Part shown: positions 25,355 through 32,133 of the stretch, one piece after another | Layout of the letters: the number at the start of each line of letters is the position of its first letter | Position numbering within the stretch: the stretch's first letter is position 1 | Assembly: GCA_023389745.1 (NCBI GenBank) | Contig: JAEWED010000178.1 | Location: 1 to 38,215, forward strand | DNA length: 38,215 nucleotides | Source: Actinomycetes bacterium | Lineage (GTDB): Bacteria; Actinomycetota; Acidimicrobiia; Acidimicrobiales; Microtrichaceae | Direction of reading: 5' to 3' | The notes under the pieces: model-generated | What the model was told of the DNA's origin: nothing | Database searches by the model: none | What the model saw: only the letters and a program-made list of their open reading frames with translations | Position numbers and translations under genes: made by a program

Positions 25355-25837
25355 ATGTCACGTGTGCAGCTCGCACTCAACGTCTCCGACATCGACCGGG
25401 CGGTCGACTTCTACTCGAAGCTCTTCGCGACCGAGGTCAACAAGCGCAAGCCCGGCTACGCGAACTTCGAGATCGCGGATCCGCCGCTGAAGCTCGTCCT
25501 CATCGAGGGCGAGGCCGGCGGCACGCTGAACCACCTCGGCGTCGAGACGATGTCGGCCGACGAGGTCATGGCCGCAGAGGCCCGCCTGGCCGACGACGGG
25601 CTCGAGACCACCGGTGTCGACGACACCATCTGCTGCTACGCGGCGAAGACCGAGACCTGGGTCAACGACCCCGACGGCGCCCCCTGGGAGTGGTACGTCA
25701 AGACCGGCGACACCGAGCAGATGGCCAACCAGATCCTCGGCGACGGCGAGACCGCGACCTGCTGCGCACCCGCAGCAGCGGAGCCCGTCCAGCTCGGCGG
25801 CAAGCCGGCCGACGGCGCCACCGCCGGCTGCTGCTGA
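25355..25837 (+). CDS. arsI: ArsI/CadI-family metalloenzyme, predicted C-As lyase
   Basis: 160 residues; ATG 25355 has GGAGG 5-6 bases upstream. It is a vicinal-oxygen-chelate (glyoxalase/dioxygenase) protein: QLALNVSDIDRAVDFYSKLF, GYANFEIADPPLKLVLIE, LNHLGVE, VNDPDGAPWEWYV. Candidate metal ligands are Gln5, His60 and Glu112. The vicinal pair Cys93-Cys94 (DTICCY) is the trivalent-arsenic site known from ArsI. Two more CC pairs lie in the flexible tail (TATCCAP and the final GCC). In characterised relatives the Fe(II) enzyme cleaves the C-As bond of methylarsenite; the CadI name in this family comes from cadmium induction. First gene of arsI-acr3, 29 bases before acr3. Confidence 0.92.
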   Translation: MSRVQLALNVSDIDRAVDFYSKLFATEVNKRKPGYANFEIADPPLKLVLIEGEAGGTLNHLGVETMSADEVMAAEARLADDGLETTGVDDTICCYAAKTETWVNDPDGAPWEWYVKTGDTEQMANQILGDGETATCCAPAAAEPVQLGGKPADGATAGCC

Positions 25838-25866
25838 CCCCGCCGCAGCGCACGCCCGCACCTGCG

Positions 25867-26949
25867 ATGTCCACCACCGCTGCGCCGGCCGACGGCACGG
25901 TCACCCCCAGGCTCTCGACGCTCGACCGGTACCTCCCGGTCTGGATCGGCGCGGCGATGGTCGGCGGCATCCTGCTCGGACGGCTCGTCCCCGACCTGAA
26001 CGAGTCGCTCGAGCGCGTGAAGGTCGACACCGTCTCGTTGCCGATCGCGATCGGTCTGCTGGCGATGATGTACCCCGTGCTCGCCAAGGTCCGCTACCGC
26101 GGCATCACCGGTGAGCTCTCGGACCGCCGCACGCTCGTGTTGTCGCTCGTCATGAACTGGCTCGTCGGCCCCGCGCTGATGTTCACCCTCGCCTGGACCT
26201 TCCTCCGCGACCTGCCCGAGCTGCGCACAGGGCTCATCATCGTCGGGCTCGCCCGTTGCATCGCCATGGTGCTGATCTGGAACGACCTGGCGTGCGGCAG
26301 CCGTGAGCTCGGCGCCGTGCTCGTCGCGGTGAACTCGGTGTTCCAGATCGTCATGTACTCGGTGCTCGGCTGGTTCTACCTCGACGTGCTGCCCGGCTGG
26401 CTCGGGCTCGAGACCCAGAGCCTCGGCGTCGGCATGTGGGCGATCGCCAAGTCCGTGCTGATCTTCCTCGGCATCCCGCTGCTCGCCGGGTTCCTCACCC
26501 GCACGATCGGCGAGGCCCGTATGGGCACCGAGTGGTACGAGCAGCGGTTCCTGCCCCGCATCGGTCCCGTGGCGCTCTACGGACTGCTCTTCACCATCGT
26601 CGTGCTGTTCGCGCTCCAGGGCGAGCAGATCACCGCCCGCCCGCTCGACGTCGCACGCGTCGCCGTGCCGCTGCTCGTGTACTTCGCGGTGATGTGGTTC
26701 GGGTCCTTCGCGGCCGGCTACCGACTCGGGCTGCCCTATGACCGCAACACGTCGGTCGCGTTCACCGCGGCGGGCAACAACTTCGAGCTCGCCATCGCCG
26801 TGGCGATCGCCGTCTTCGGCGTCACCTCGGGCCAGGCGCTCGCCGGCACCATCGGCCCCCTGATCGAGGTGCCGGTCCTCGTCGCACTGGTCTACGTGTC
26901 CCTCTTGGCGAAGCGGCGCTGGTACACCCCGACCCCGACTCGTCGCTGA
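25867..26949 (+). CDS. acr3: Arsenite efflux permease, ACR3 family
   Basis: 360 residues, about ten membrane helices, starting LDRYLPVWIGAAMVGGILLG. The conserved Cys131 in GLARCIAMVLIWNDLA (fourth helix) is essential in characterised Acr3 proteins, and Glu307 in AAGNNFELAIAVAIA (ninth helix) is the other key residue. The segment MMYPVLAKVRYRG is also typical. It exports As(OH)3 in exchange for protons. No Shine-Dalgarno precedes ATG 25867, so it probably relies on coupling to arsI. Its stop is 11 bases from the stop of the convergent MFS gene. Confidence 0.95.
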   Translation: MSTTAAPADGTVTPRLSTLDRYLPVWIGAAMVGGILLGRLVPDLNESLERVKVDTVSLPIAIGLLAMMYPVLAKVRYRGITGELSDRRTLVLSLVMNWLVGPALMFTLAWTFLRDLPELRTGLIIVGLARCIAMVLIWNDLACGSRELGAVLVAVNSVFQIVMYSVLGWFYLDVLPGWLGLETQSLGVGMWAIAKSVLIFLGIPLLAGFLTRTIGEARMGTEWYEQRFLPRIGPVALYGLLFTIVVLFALQGEQITARPLDVARVAVPLLVYFAVMWFGSFAAGYRLGLPYDRNTSVAFTAAGNNFELAIAVAIAVFGVTSGQALAGTIGPLIEVPVLVALVYVSLLAKRRWYTPTPTRR

Positions 26950-26960
26950 CGCGGGGCCGC

Positions 26961-28571
26961 TCAGAGCACGTCGGTGCCGTCGAGCGGGGCGACCGGCTCG
27001 ACGTCGGGCAGTCGTGTCATGCGCACGCTGTTGCCGAGCCCGATCAGCGCGGCCAGCAGCGGGATGCACAGCGCCACCTGCAGCGACAGGTTCCTCGCGT
27101 CGGTGTTGATCGACAGGATCTCGTCCTGCACGTCCTGGGGCTCGTCGGCCAGGATCTGCTCCTGCAGCTGCGTGTTGCTCATGACCTGCGCGTCGGTCTC
27201 GAGCACCTCGGCGATCTGCTGCTGCTGTGCGGGTGGGATGTCGGTGCTGCGCTCGGTCATGTCGGCGAAGCCCAGCGCGAGCGCCCACAACATGACGCCG
27301 CCCGCCATGGCGAGACCGAACGACAGCCCGAACGAGCCCGCCGCGGAGTTCACCCCCGCGGCTTCGCTGATCCGGTCCTCGCTGATCGGCGCGAGCGTGA
27401 AGTTGTTCAGCTGCGACACCAGCAGACCGAGTCCGGATCCGGTGACGACGAGCGGGGCGACCAGGTACCAGCCCGAGTCGATGCGAGGCACCAGCGCGAT
27501 GACCACCGCGATGCCGATGGTGGTGAGGCCGAACCCGGCGAGCACGAGTCGGCTTGGCCGGCGCCGGCGGCGAGCACGGCTCGCGAGCGTCGCGACGGCG
27601 AACATCGACAACGACAGGGGAGCGAGCGACAGACCGGCGAGCATCGCGTCGTACTCGAGGGTCATCTGCAGGAACAGCGGCAGGGCGATCATCGCGCCGC
27701 CGAGCGTGATCTGCTGCAGCATCTGCTGGGTGATGCCGATGCGGAAGTTGAGGTGCGCGAGCAGGTCGGGGTCGAGCAGCGTGGGCCGACCGCTGCGCTT
27801 CCTGCGGACGAGCCAGTAGGCCAGACCAGCGAGGGCGACGACGCCGATCGCCAGGAGTGCGCCGACGGCCTCGCCGCCCTCCTGCCACACGAGGATGCCG
27901 AGCACGACGCCGCCCATGCCGACGACCGAGAGCAGCGCGCCGACCAGGTCGATCTTGCGAGGGCCGGTGTAGGCGACGTCGTGGACGAGGTGGATCTGCG
28001 ACAGCACGATCGCGATGATCGCCACCTCGAGCGCGAAGCCGACCCGCCACGACAGGTAGGTCGTGACGAACCCGCCGAGCAGCGGCCCGACGGCAGCGGC
28101 GATCGCTGCGGAGGCCCCGACCAGTGCGTACGCCTGCTGCTGCGCGGGACCTTCGAAGTTGCCGTGGATCAGCGACTGCATGGCGGGCAGCAGCAGCGAC
28201 GCGCCGAGACCTCCGACGATCGCCCAGAAGACGATGATCGTCGACAGCCCTTGCGCCAGGGTCATGGCGAGGGCGCCCACGGCGTACGCGCACAGGCCGA
28301 TCACATAGGCGCGCTTGCGTCCGATCAGGTCACCGACCTTGCTCGCGATCAGGATGAACGCGGCCGACACCAGGGCCTCGAGCGCGATCGCCGACTGCAC
28401 GCCGCTGGCGGTGGTGTCCAGGTCGCGGATCACCGCAGAGATCGACACGTTCATCAGCGACGTGTCGACGACGAGCACGAACATCGCCATCGCCAGCAGC
28501 ACCGCCAGCCGGCGGTCGCCCGCCGGCTGCTCCGTGATCTCCTCGCGCAGGTCCCCGTCGATGCGGACCAT
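26961..28571 (-). CDS. MFS exporter, DHA2 (14-helix) drug-resistance type
   Basis: 536 residues, 14 predicted helices. The first helix LAVLLAMAMFVLVVDTSLMNVSIS, and motif A in the 2-3 loop as KVGDLIGRKRAYVIG, are DHA2 hallmarks; VGGLGASLLLPAMQSLI and LGGFVTTYLSWRVGFALEV follow in helices 4-5. Between helices 13 and 14 lies a large hydrophilic, Gln-rich loop (IPPAQQQQIAEVLETDAQVM, then SNTQLQEQILADEPQDV), likely outside the cell. It should export a toxic organic compound using the proton gradient. No regulator is adjacent. ATG 28571 has no strong Shine-Dalgarno. It converges on acr3 but shows no link to arsenic. Confidence 0.9.
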   Translation of the reverse strand: MVRIDGDLREEITEQPAGDRRLAVLLAMAMFVLVVDTSLMNVSISAVIRDLDTTASGVQSAIALEALVSAAFILIASKVGDLIGRKRAYVIGLCAYAVGALAMTLAQGLSTIIVFWAIVGGLGASLLLPAMQSLIHGNFEGPAQQQAYALVGASAAIAAAVGPLLGGFVTTYLSWRVGFALEVAIIAIVLSQIHLVHDVAYTGPRKIDLVGALLSVVGMGGVVLGILVWQEGGEAVGALLAIGVVALAGLAYWLVRRKRSGRPTLLDPDLLAHLNFRIGITQQMLQQITLGGAMIALPLFLQMTLEYDAMLAGLSLAPLSLSMFAVATLASRARRRRRPSRLVLAGFGLTTIGIAVVIALVPRIDSGWYLVAPLVVTGSGLGLLVSQLNNFTLAPISEDRISEAAGVNSAAGSFGLSFGLAMAGGVMLWALALGFADMTERSTDIPPAQQQQIAEVLETDAQVMSNTQLQEQILADEPQDVQDEILSINTDARNLSLQVALCIPLLAALIGLGNSVRMTRLPDVEPVAPLDGTDVL

Positions 28572-28656
28572 GATGCGCCCGTCGCCGATCGGAGGACATC
28601 ACCCCCTCCGGGCGATGGTGTCGTCGCGGAGACCGCCCGGTGAACCCGTCGGGACC

Positions 28657-28662
28657 TACGAT
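28657..28662 (+). promoter_or_regulatory. Possible -10 box of the NTF2-like gene
   Basis: TACGAT lies 26 bases upstream of ATG 28689. A good Shine-Dalgarno (AAGGAG) follows, so this transcript would have a short leader. No convincing -35 is seen. Confidence 0.35.
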
Positions 28663-28688
28663 CCGGCGACCCGAACAAGGAGCCCCAC

Positions 28689-29117
28689 ATGCCCCTCTCG
28701 ACCGACGACGTCGTCGCGATCCAGCAGCTCTACGCCCGCTACAACCACCTGGTCGACTCCGGCCGCGGCGTCGACTGGGCCGCCACGTTCGTCGAGGACG
28801 GCACCCTCGACACCGGCATGGGCTTCGCCGTCGACGGCACGACCGCGGCCCGCACCGAGTTCGGCGACAACGTGCCGGTCATGATGCCCGGTTCGCGTCA
28901 CGTCGCGTCGAACGTCTGGGTCGACGGCGATGGCGACACCGCCGAGGGCTCCGCGTACCTGCAGCTGTGGGTCGCGGACGACGAGACCGGCGGCTCGAAG
29001 CTGCTGGCGAGCGGGCTCTACCGCGACGCCCTGCGTCGCACCGAGGCCGGCTGGCGCTTCGTCACCCGCGTGCTCGTGCCCGACGCCGGTCAGCCCACCT
29101 CCGGCACCATCAGCTGA
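28689..29117 (+). CDS. SnoaL/NTF2-like protein
   Basis: 142 residues; AAGGAG stands 7 bases before ATG 28689. The fold marks are VVAIQQLYARYNHLVDSGRG, then WAATFVEDGTLDTG (helix, then first strand), HVASNVWVDGDGDTAEGSAYLQLWV, and GLYRDALRRTEAGWRFVTRVLVPD (the last strands), typical of the SnoaL_4 cone-shaped fold. Members are either small enzymes such as dehydratases and isomerases or plain ligand-binding proteins; nothing here decides. It stands alone, divergent from the MFS exporter and convergent with endonuclease III. Confidence 0.85.
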   Translation: MPLSTDDVVAIQQLYARYNHLVDSGRGVDWAATFVEDGTLDTGMGFAVDGTTAARTEFGDNVPVMMPGSRHVASNVWVDGDGDTAEGSAYLQLWVADDETGGSKLLASGLYRDALRRTEAGWRFVTRVLVPDAGQPTSGTIS

Positions 29118-29164
29118 CCCACGACGCCGACCGCGGCGCCGGCTCGCCCGAGTGGGTGGGTCAG
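29114..29164. terminator. Hairpin spanning the stops of convergent genes
   Basis: CTGACCCAC (29114-29122) and GTGGGTCAG (29156-29164) are perfect 9-bp arms. Each contains the TGA stop of one of the two convergent genes. A GC-rich inner segment may fold too. It can act in both directions. Confidence 0.5.
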
Positions 29165-29829
29165 CGCCGCGTGCGCGTCCGGGCGGCGAGCATCTCGGCG
29201 CGGACCTGCTTCTTGGTCGCCGCCCACGAGCAGATCGGGCACGTCGTCAGGTCGTGGCGCAGCGCCGGGCAGTACTCCCGACCGAAGTAGATGATCTGCA
29301 GGTGGCGACGGTTCCAGGTGTCGGGCGGGAACACCGCCTTCAGGTCCCGCTCGGTCCGCTCGACCGAGGTGCCGTTCGACAGGCCCCAGCGTGCGGCGAG
29401 GCGGTGGATGTGGGTGTCGACCGCGAACGCCGGCACGCCGAACGCCTGTGACATCACGACGCTCGCCGTCTTGTGCCCGACGCCGGCGAGCGACTCGAGG
29501 AACTCCATGTCGGGCACGACCTCGCCGCCGGCCTCGACGATCTGGGTCGCTGCGGTCCAGACGTTGCGGGCCTTCGTCGGAGCGAGCCCGACCTCTCGGA
29601 TCAGCTCCAGGATGCGGTCCGGGCCGAGCGCGACCATGTCCTCGGGCGTCGGTGCCTCGGCGAACAGCGCGGGGGTGACCTGGTTGACCTTCTTGTCGGT
29701 CGTCTGCGCCGACAGCGCCACGGCGACCAGCAACGTGTACGGGTCGACGTGGTCCAACGGGATGGGTGGCTCGGGGTACAGGTCGTCGAGCATCTCGCCG
29801 ATCAGGTCGGCCTTGTCCTGTCGCTTCAA
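29161..29829 (-). CDS. nth: Endonuclease III (DNA glycosylase/AP lyase) with atypical cysteine cluster
   Basis: 222 residues from TTG 29829; TAGGGT ends 7 nt upstream, so a leaderless TTG start fits. The helix-hairpin-helix LESLAGVGHKTASVV carries catalytic Lys120, and Asp138 in AFAVDTHIHRLA is the second catalytic residue. DPYTLLVAVALSAQTTDKKVNQ is also conserved. It removes oxidised pyrimidines and nicks abasic sites. The C-terminal iron-sulfur loop is unusual: Cys187, Cys197 and Cys200 give C-x9-C-x2-C with no fourth cysteine, where the family has C-x6-C-x2-C-x5-C. Either the cluster has another ligand, is lost, or is of a different kind. It lies 42 bases downstream of the SRPBCC gene. Confidence 0.93.
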   Translation of the reverse strand: MKRQDKADLIGEMLDDLYPEPPIPLDHVDPYTLLVAVALSAQTTDKKVNQVTPALFAEAPTPEDMVALGPDRILELIREVGLAPTKARNVWTAATQIVEAGGEVVPDMEFLESLAGVGHKTASVVMSQAFGVPAFAVDTHIHRLAARWGLSNGTSVERTERDLKAVFPPDTWNRRHLQIIYFGREYCPALRHDLTTCPICSWAATKKQVRAEMLAARTRTRR

Positions 29830-29836
29830 GCCGTCG

Positions 29837-29842
29837 ACCCTA
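29837..29842 (-). promoter_or_regulatory. -10 hexamer of a leaderless TTG start
   Basis: On the minus strand TAGGGT ends exactly 7 nt before TTG 29829 of nth, supporting that rare start codon. Confidence 0.45.
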
Positions 29843-29871
29843 GCGACCCGACACGCTCACGAACGCTGGCA

Positions 29872-30597
29872 TCACCGCTGGCACTCCCGCTCCGCCAGCT
29901 CCTTGATGGACCGCAGCATCTCGCGGCTCATCACGAAGCCGATCGGTTCGATCAACGAGGTTCCGAAGAAGAGGCGGTCGCGCACCGACGGTCCGTGCAC
30001 GGTCATGCCGCGCTCGACCAGGCGGCACGCCGCGGGTCCGTCGGGCAGCAGGTGGAACGCCCAGAGGTTGTCGGGCACAGGAGCGTCCTCGCTCGACGTC
30101 GTGCTGCTCGACGTGGAGATCGCGGCGTCGTGCGCCGCGCCGCGCAGCACGAGGCTTCGGCCGGGTTCGAGCACCGCGATGTGCAGCGGAGGCGCCGACG
30201 GGTGCAGGTGTACCTCGTCGCCCACGGCGGGGTGCTGCCACGCCTCGACGATTCGATCCGTGTTGCGGATCCGGCAGCCGACCAGGTTCTCGAGCCGTTC
30301 GAACGAGGCGAACCCACCGCGTTCCTGACCGAGCTGCACGATCCACGGCCAGACCGCGGCGGCAGGGGCGTCGATCGAGATGGCGTGGGTGTAGCCCCAG
30401 GTCGGATCGACGATCAGCCCGTCACCCGGCAGCGCCGCGGCCAGTTCGTCGCTGCGTGCACCCCAGGTGATCCGTCGGTCCCGGCGCCACGGAGCGAGCA
30501 CGTGCCCGGCGATCTGCGCGACGGCGTCGAGGGTGCGTCGCCACGACCGCTGCGCCGCGGGGTCATGGCGCTCTCCGGTTGCTCCCATCGGTCCCAT
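29872..30597 (-). CDS. SRPBCC-family protein
   Basis: 241 residues. After a basic N-terminal region (VLAPWRRDRRITWGARSDEL) comes the SRPBCC/START-like pattern THAISIDAPAAAVWPWIVQL, GQERGGFASFERLENLVGC, VGDEVHLHP, SLVLRGAAH, NLWAFHLLPDGPAACRLVER, and a final helix VMSREMLRSIKELAERE. This fold makes a deep hydrophobic pocket for lipids or polyketide-like ligands; the ligand is unknown. A Ser/Thr-rich insert (AISTSSSTTSSEDAP) lies mid-domain. It may be cotranscribed with nth or end before it. It diverges from the small membrane protein gene. Confidence 0.78.
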   Translation of the reverse strand: MGPMGATGERHDPAAQRSWRRTLDAVAQIAGHVLAPWRRDRRITWGARSDELAAALPGDGLIVDPTWGYTHAISIDAPAAAVWPWIVQLGQERGGFASFERLENLVGCRIRNTDRIVEAWQHPAVGDEVHLHPSAPPLHIAVLEPGRSLVLRGAAHDAAISTSSSTTSSEDAPVPDNLWAFHLLPDGPAACRLVERGMTVHGPSVRDRLFFGTSLIEPIGFVMSREMLRSIKELAERECQR

Positions 30598-30657
30598 CGT
30601 CGGCGGTCACCAGGGGTGGCGGCCAGAGGCGTTGGTCCCCATCGGGGCACGACCGGA

Positions 30658-30684
30658 GTTTGAACGCCACGGTGCAACGGGCAC
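30658..30684 (+). promoter_or_regulatory. Possible stress-sigma (SigB/SigH-like) promoter
   Basis: GTTTGA (30658-30663), a 15-bp spacer and GGGCAC (30679-30684) resemble the GTTT-N14/15-GGGTA pattern of general-stress sigma factors. It lies 40 bases upstream of the small membrane protein ATG. Confidence 0.3.
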
Positions 30685-30724
30685 TGATTCGTCGACCGTT
30701 GGGTCACGAGACGGAGGAAATGAC

Positions 30725-30871
30725 ATGACCATTGGAGCAGCACTTCTCGTCGTCGTGGTGGGCGTCCTGATCGCAGCGTTCGCCAACTCGACCATCGGAT
30801 TGATCGTCGCAGCGATCGGCGTGGTGGGACTCATCCTCGCACTGGTGAGCACGTCCCGAGCCCGTCTCTGA
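30725..30871 (+). CDS. Small two-helix membrane protein
   Basis: 48 residues; GGAGGA stands 6-7 bases before ATG 30725. The protein is nearly all membrane: helix one GAALLVVVVGVLIAAFA, a short turn NSTIG, helix two LIVAAIGVVGLILALV, and a basic tail STSRARL. Such hairpins are common in actinobacteria (DUF-type families) and are often stress-related; the possible stress promoter upstream fits. No function can be assigned. A strong terminator follows, so it is a single-gene transcript. Confidence 0.75.
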   Translation: MTIGAALLVVVVGVLIAAFANSTIGLIVAAIGVVGLILALVSTSRARL

Positions 30872-30889
30872 CCCACCGCGTCACCAGGC

Positions 30890-30929
30890 GAACAGCCCCC
30901 GTTTCCTCGCCCGGAACCGGGGGCTGTTC
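30890..30929. terminator. Long hairpin terminator
   Basis: Arms 30890-30906 and 30913-30929 pair over 17 positions with one mismatch; the outer 12 bp (GAACAGCCCCCG/CGGGGGCTGTTC) are perfect. The loop is TCGCCC. It begins 19 bases after the small membrane protein stop. There is no T-tract. Confidence 0.8.
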
Positions 30930-31040
30930 CGCGTCCGGACGCGGAGCGCGGCTGGTCTCCCAGCAGTTCACCAGCACGCCCCTAGGCCGACGACGGAACA
31001 TGTGCTGCGAGGAAAGCACCGCATCGAGAGAGGAACAACG

Positions 31041-31427
31041 ATGGGCAACCAGCAGATCGTCGAGCAGGTCTATGCAGCGATGGCGGCCAAGGACGCGGCG
31101 GGCGTCCTGGACCATCTCGCCGAGGGGGTCACCATCTACCAGGACCCCCGTCTGCCGTGGGGCGGCCACCACGTGGGCCACGACGGGTTCGTCGAGTTCG
31201 CGCTCGCGTTGACCGGCACGATCACGTCATCGGTGCGCACCGACGAGCTCTACGAGTCCGACGACCGTCACGTCGTCCAGTACGGGCACACCATCGGCAC
31301 CGTCAACGCGACCGGGGCACCCTTTGACGTCGCCGAGATGCACCTGTGGACCATCGAGGACGGCAAGGTCGTGGCGACGCACTTCGCCATCGACACCGAG
31401 TCGATGATGGCTGCGCTCGAGGCGTGA
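31041..31427 (+). CDS. SnoaL/NTF2-like protein (ketosteroid isomerase-type)
   Basis: 128 residues from ATG 31041 with AGAGGAA upstream. The pattern is QQIVEQVYAAMAAKDAAGVL, then HLAEGVTIYQDPRLPWGG, GHDGFVEFALALTGTITSS, DDRHVVQYGHTIGTV, and VAEMHLWTIEDGKVVATHFA with final helix DTESMMAALEA. This is the SnoaL-2 form of the fold. It is not closely similar to the one at 28689. Function is unknown. The 169-base gap before it holds the terminator of the previous gene and no recognised promoter. It converges on the PPOX-family gene. Confidence 0.85.
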   Translation: MGNQQIVEQVYAAMAAKDAAGVLDHLAEGVTIYQDPRLPWGGHHVGHDGFVEFALALTGTITSSVRTDELYESDDRHVVQYGHTIGTVNATGAPFDVAEMHLWTIEDGKVVATHFAIDTESMMAALEA

Positions 31428-31452
31428 GCGGCCGGCGTCGCGGCCGGAAGGG

Positions 31453-31965
31453 TCAGGCGGTGTGCAGCGTGCCGCGCTCGCCGGTGTCGCCCTCGCCGCC
31501 ACCGATGACAGCGGCTCTCACCAGCCGGGCCAGTCGCACGATCCGGTTGGCGTCCGCGTCCCAGTAGTCGGCGCTGTGCGCGTCCAGGCGGAGCAGGACC
31601 AGGTCGGGGTCGTCCACGCCGTCGAACCACGCCTCGTAGAGCGGGCTCCACAGCTCCGTGACGCGGTCCGGGTCGTCGACGAGGCGCGCCGAACCCGACA
31701 CCGAGATCCAGCGGCCGTCCTTCGGGTCGTTGAACGCGGCGTTCGCCGCGACACCGCCCGTCGCTGCTGCGGTCCACTCGGCACTCCTCGAGACGAGGAA
31801 CCAGAAGGTCCCGTCGAAGTCAAGCTCCTGCACCGTCAGAGGGCGACCGTGCAGGTCGCCGACGAGGTCGGGCAGCGTCACCATGGCGAAGCGGATGCCC
31901 TTGATGCGTTCGGCGAGCTCGGCGATGTCGTCAGAGGTGTCGGTCTGCGGTCCTGTGTCGTCCAC
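31453..31965 (-). CDS. Pyridoxamine 5'-phosphate oxidase-family flavoprotein, general stress 26-like
   Basis: 170 residues from GTG 31965, with AAAGGA 6 bases upstream. The split-barrel blocks are IRFAMVTLPDLVGDLHGRPLT, DFDGTFWFLVSRSAEWTAAA, AAFNDPKDGRWISVSGSARLV, LWSPLYEAWFDGVDDPDLVLLRL and SADYWDADANRIVRLARLV. They match the general-stress subgroup that binds FMN or F420 without a known substrate. The gene begins 75 bases from the 48-bp palindrome, which lies in its upstream region. Confidence 0.87.
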   Translation of the reverse strand: MDDTGPQTDTSDDIAELAERIKGIRFAMVTLPDLVGDLHGRPLTVQELDFDGTFWFLVSRSAEWTAAATGGVAANAAFNDPKDGRWISVSGSARLVDDPDRVTELWSPLYEAWFDGVDDPDLVLLRLDAHSADYWDADANRIVRLARLVRAAVIGGGEGDTGERGTLHTA

Positions 31966-32040
31966 GGCAGATCCTTTCGTCGACTGCCAGTGCTGTTACC
32001 CGTCGCGCCCCACCCCTCACACCGCCCCGACCGGTTGGCG

Positions 32041-32088
32041 AAATGACACTTGTTTTCGATGCGGTCGCATCGAAAACAAGTGTCATTT
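32041..32088. repeat. 48-bp perfect-arm palindrome
   Basis: Arms of 23 bp (32041-32063 and 32066-32088) are exact reverse complements around GT. The left arm begins AAATGACACTTGTTTTCG. The arms are much more AT-rich than the surroundings. The element sits between two divergent genes (PPOX-type and threonine aldolase-like), so it is not in a terminator position. It may be a REP- or MITE-like unit, or a large operator. Confidence 0.85.
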
Positions 32089-32133
32089 CAGTGCTGGTCA
32101 TCGGGGTGCGGCGGTGGGCAAAGATGTGCAGCG

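Noticed and set aside
25636..28293. 885-codon open frame across the arsenic and MFS genes on the minus strand
   Set aside because: It is antisense to Acr3 and frame-shifted over the MFS gene; the composition is low-complexity Arg/His/Asp.
32041..32088. Reading the 48-bp palindrome as a transcription terminator
   Set aside because: Both flanking genes are transcribed away from it, and no T-tract follows.
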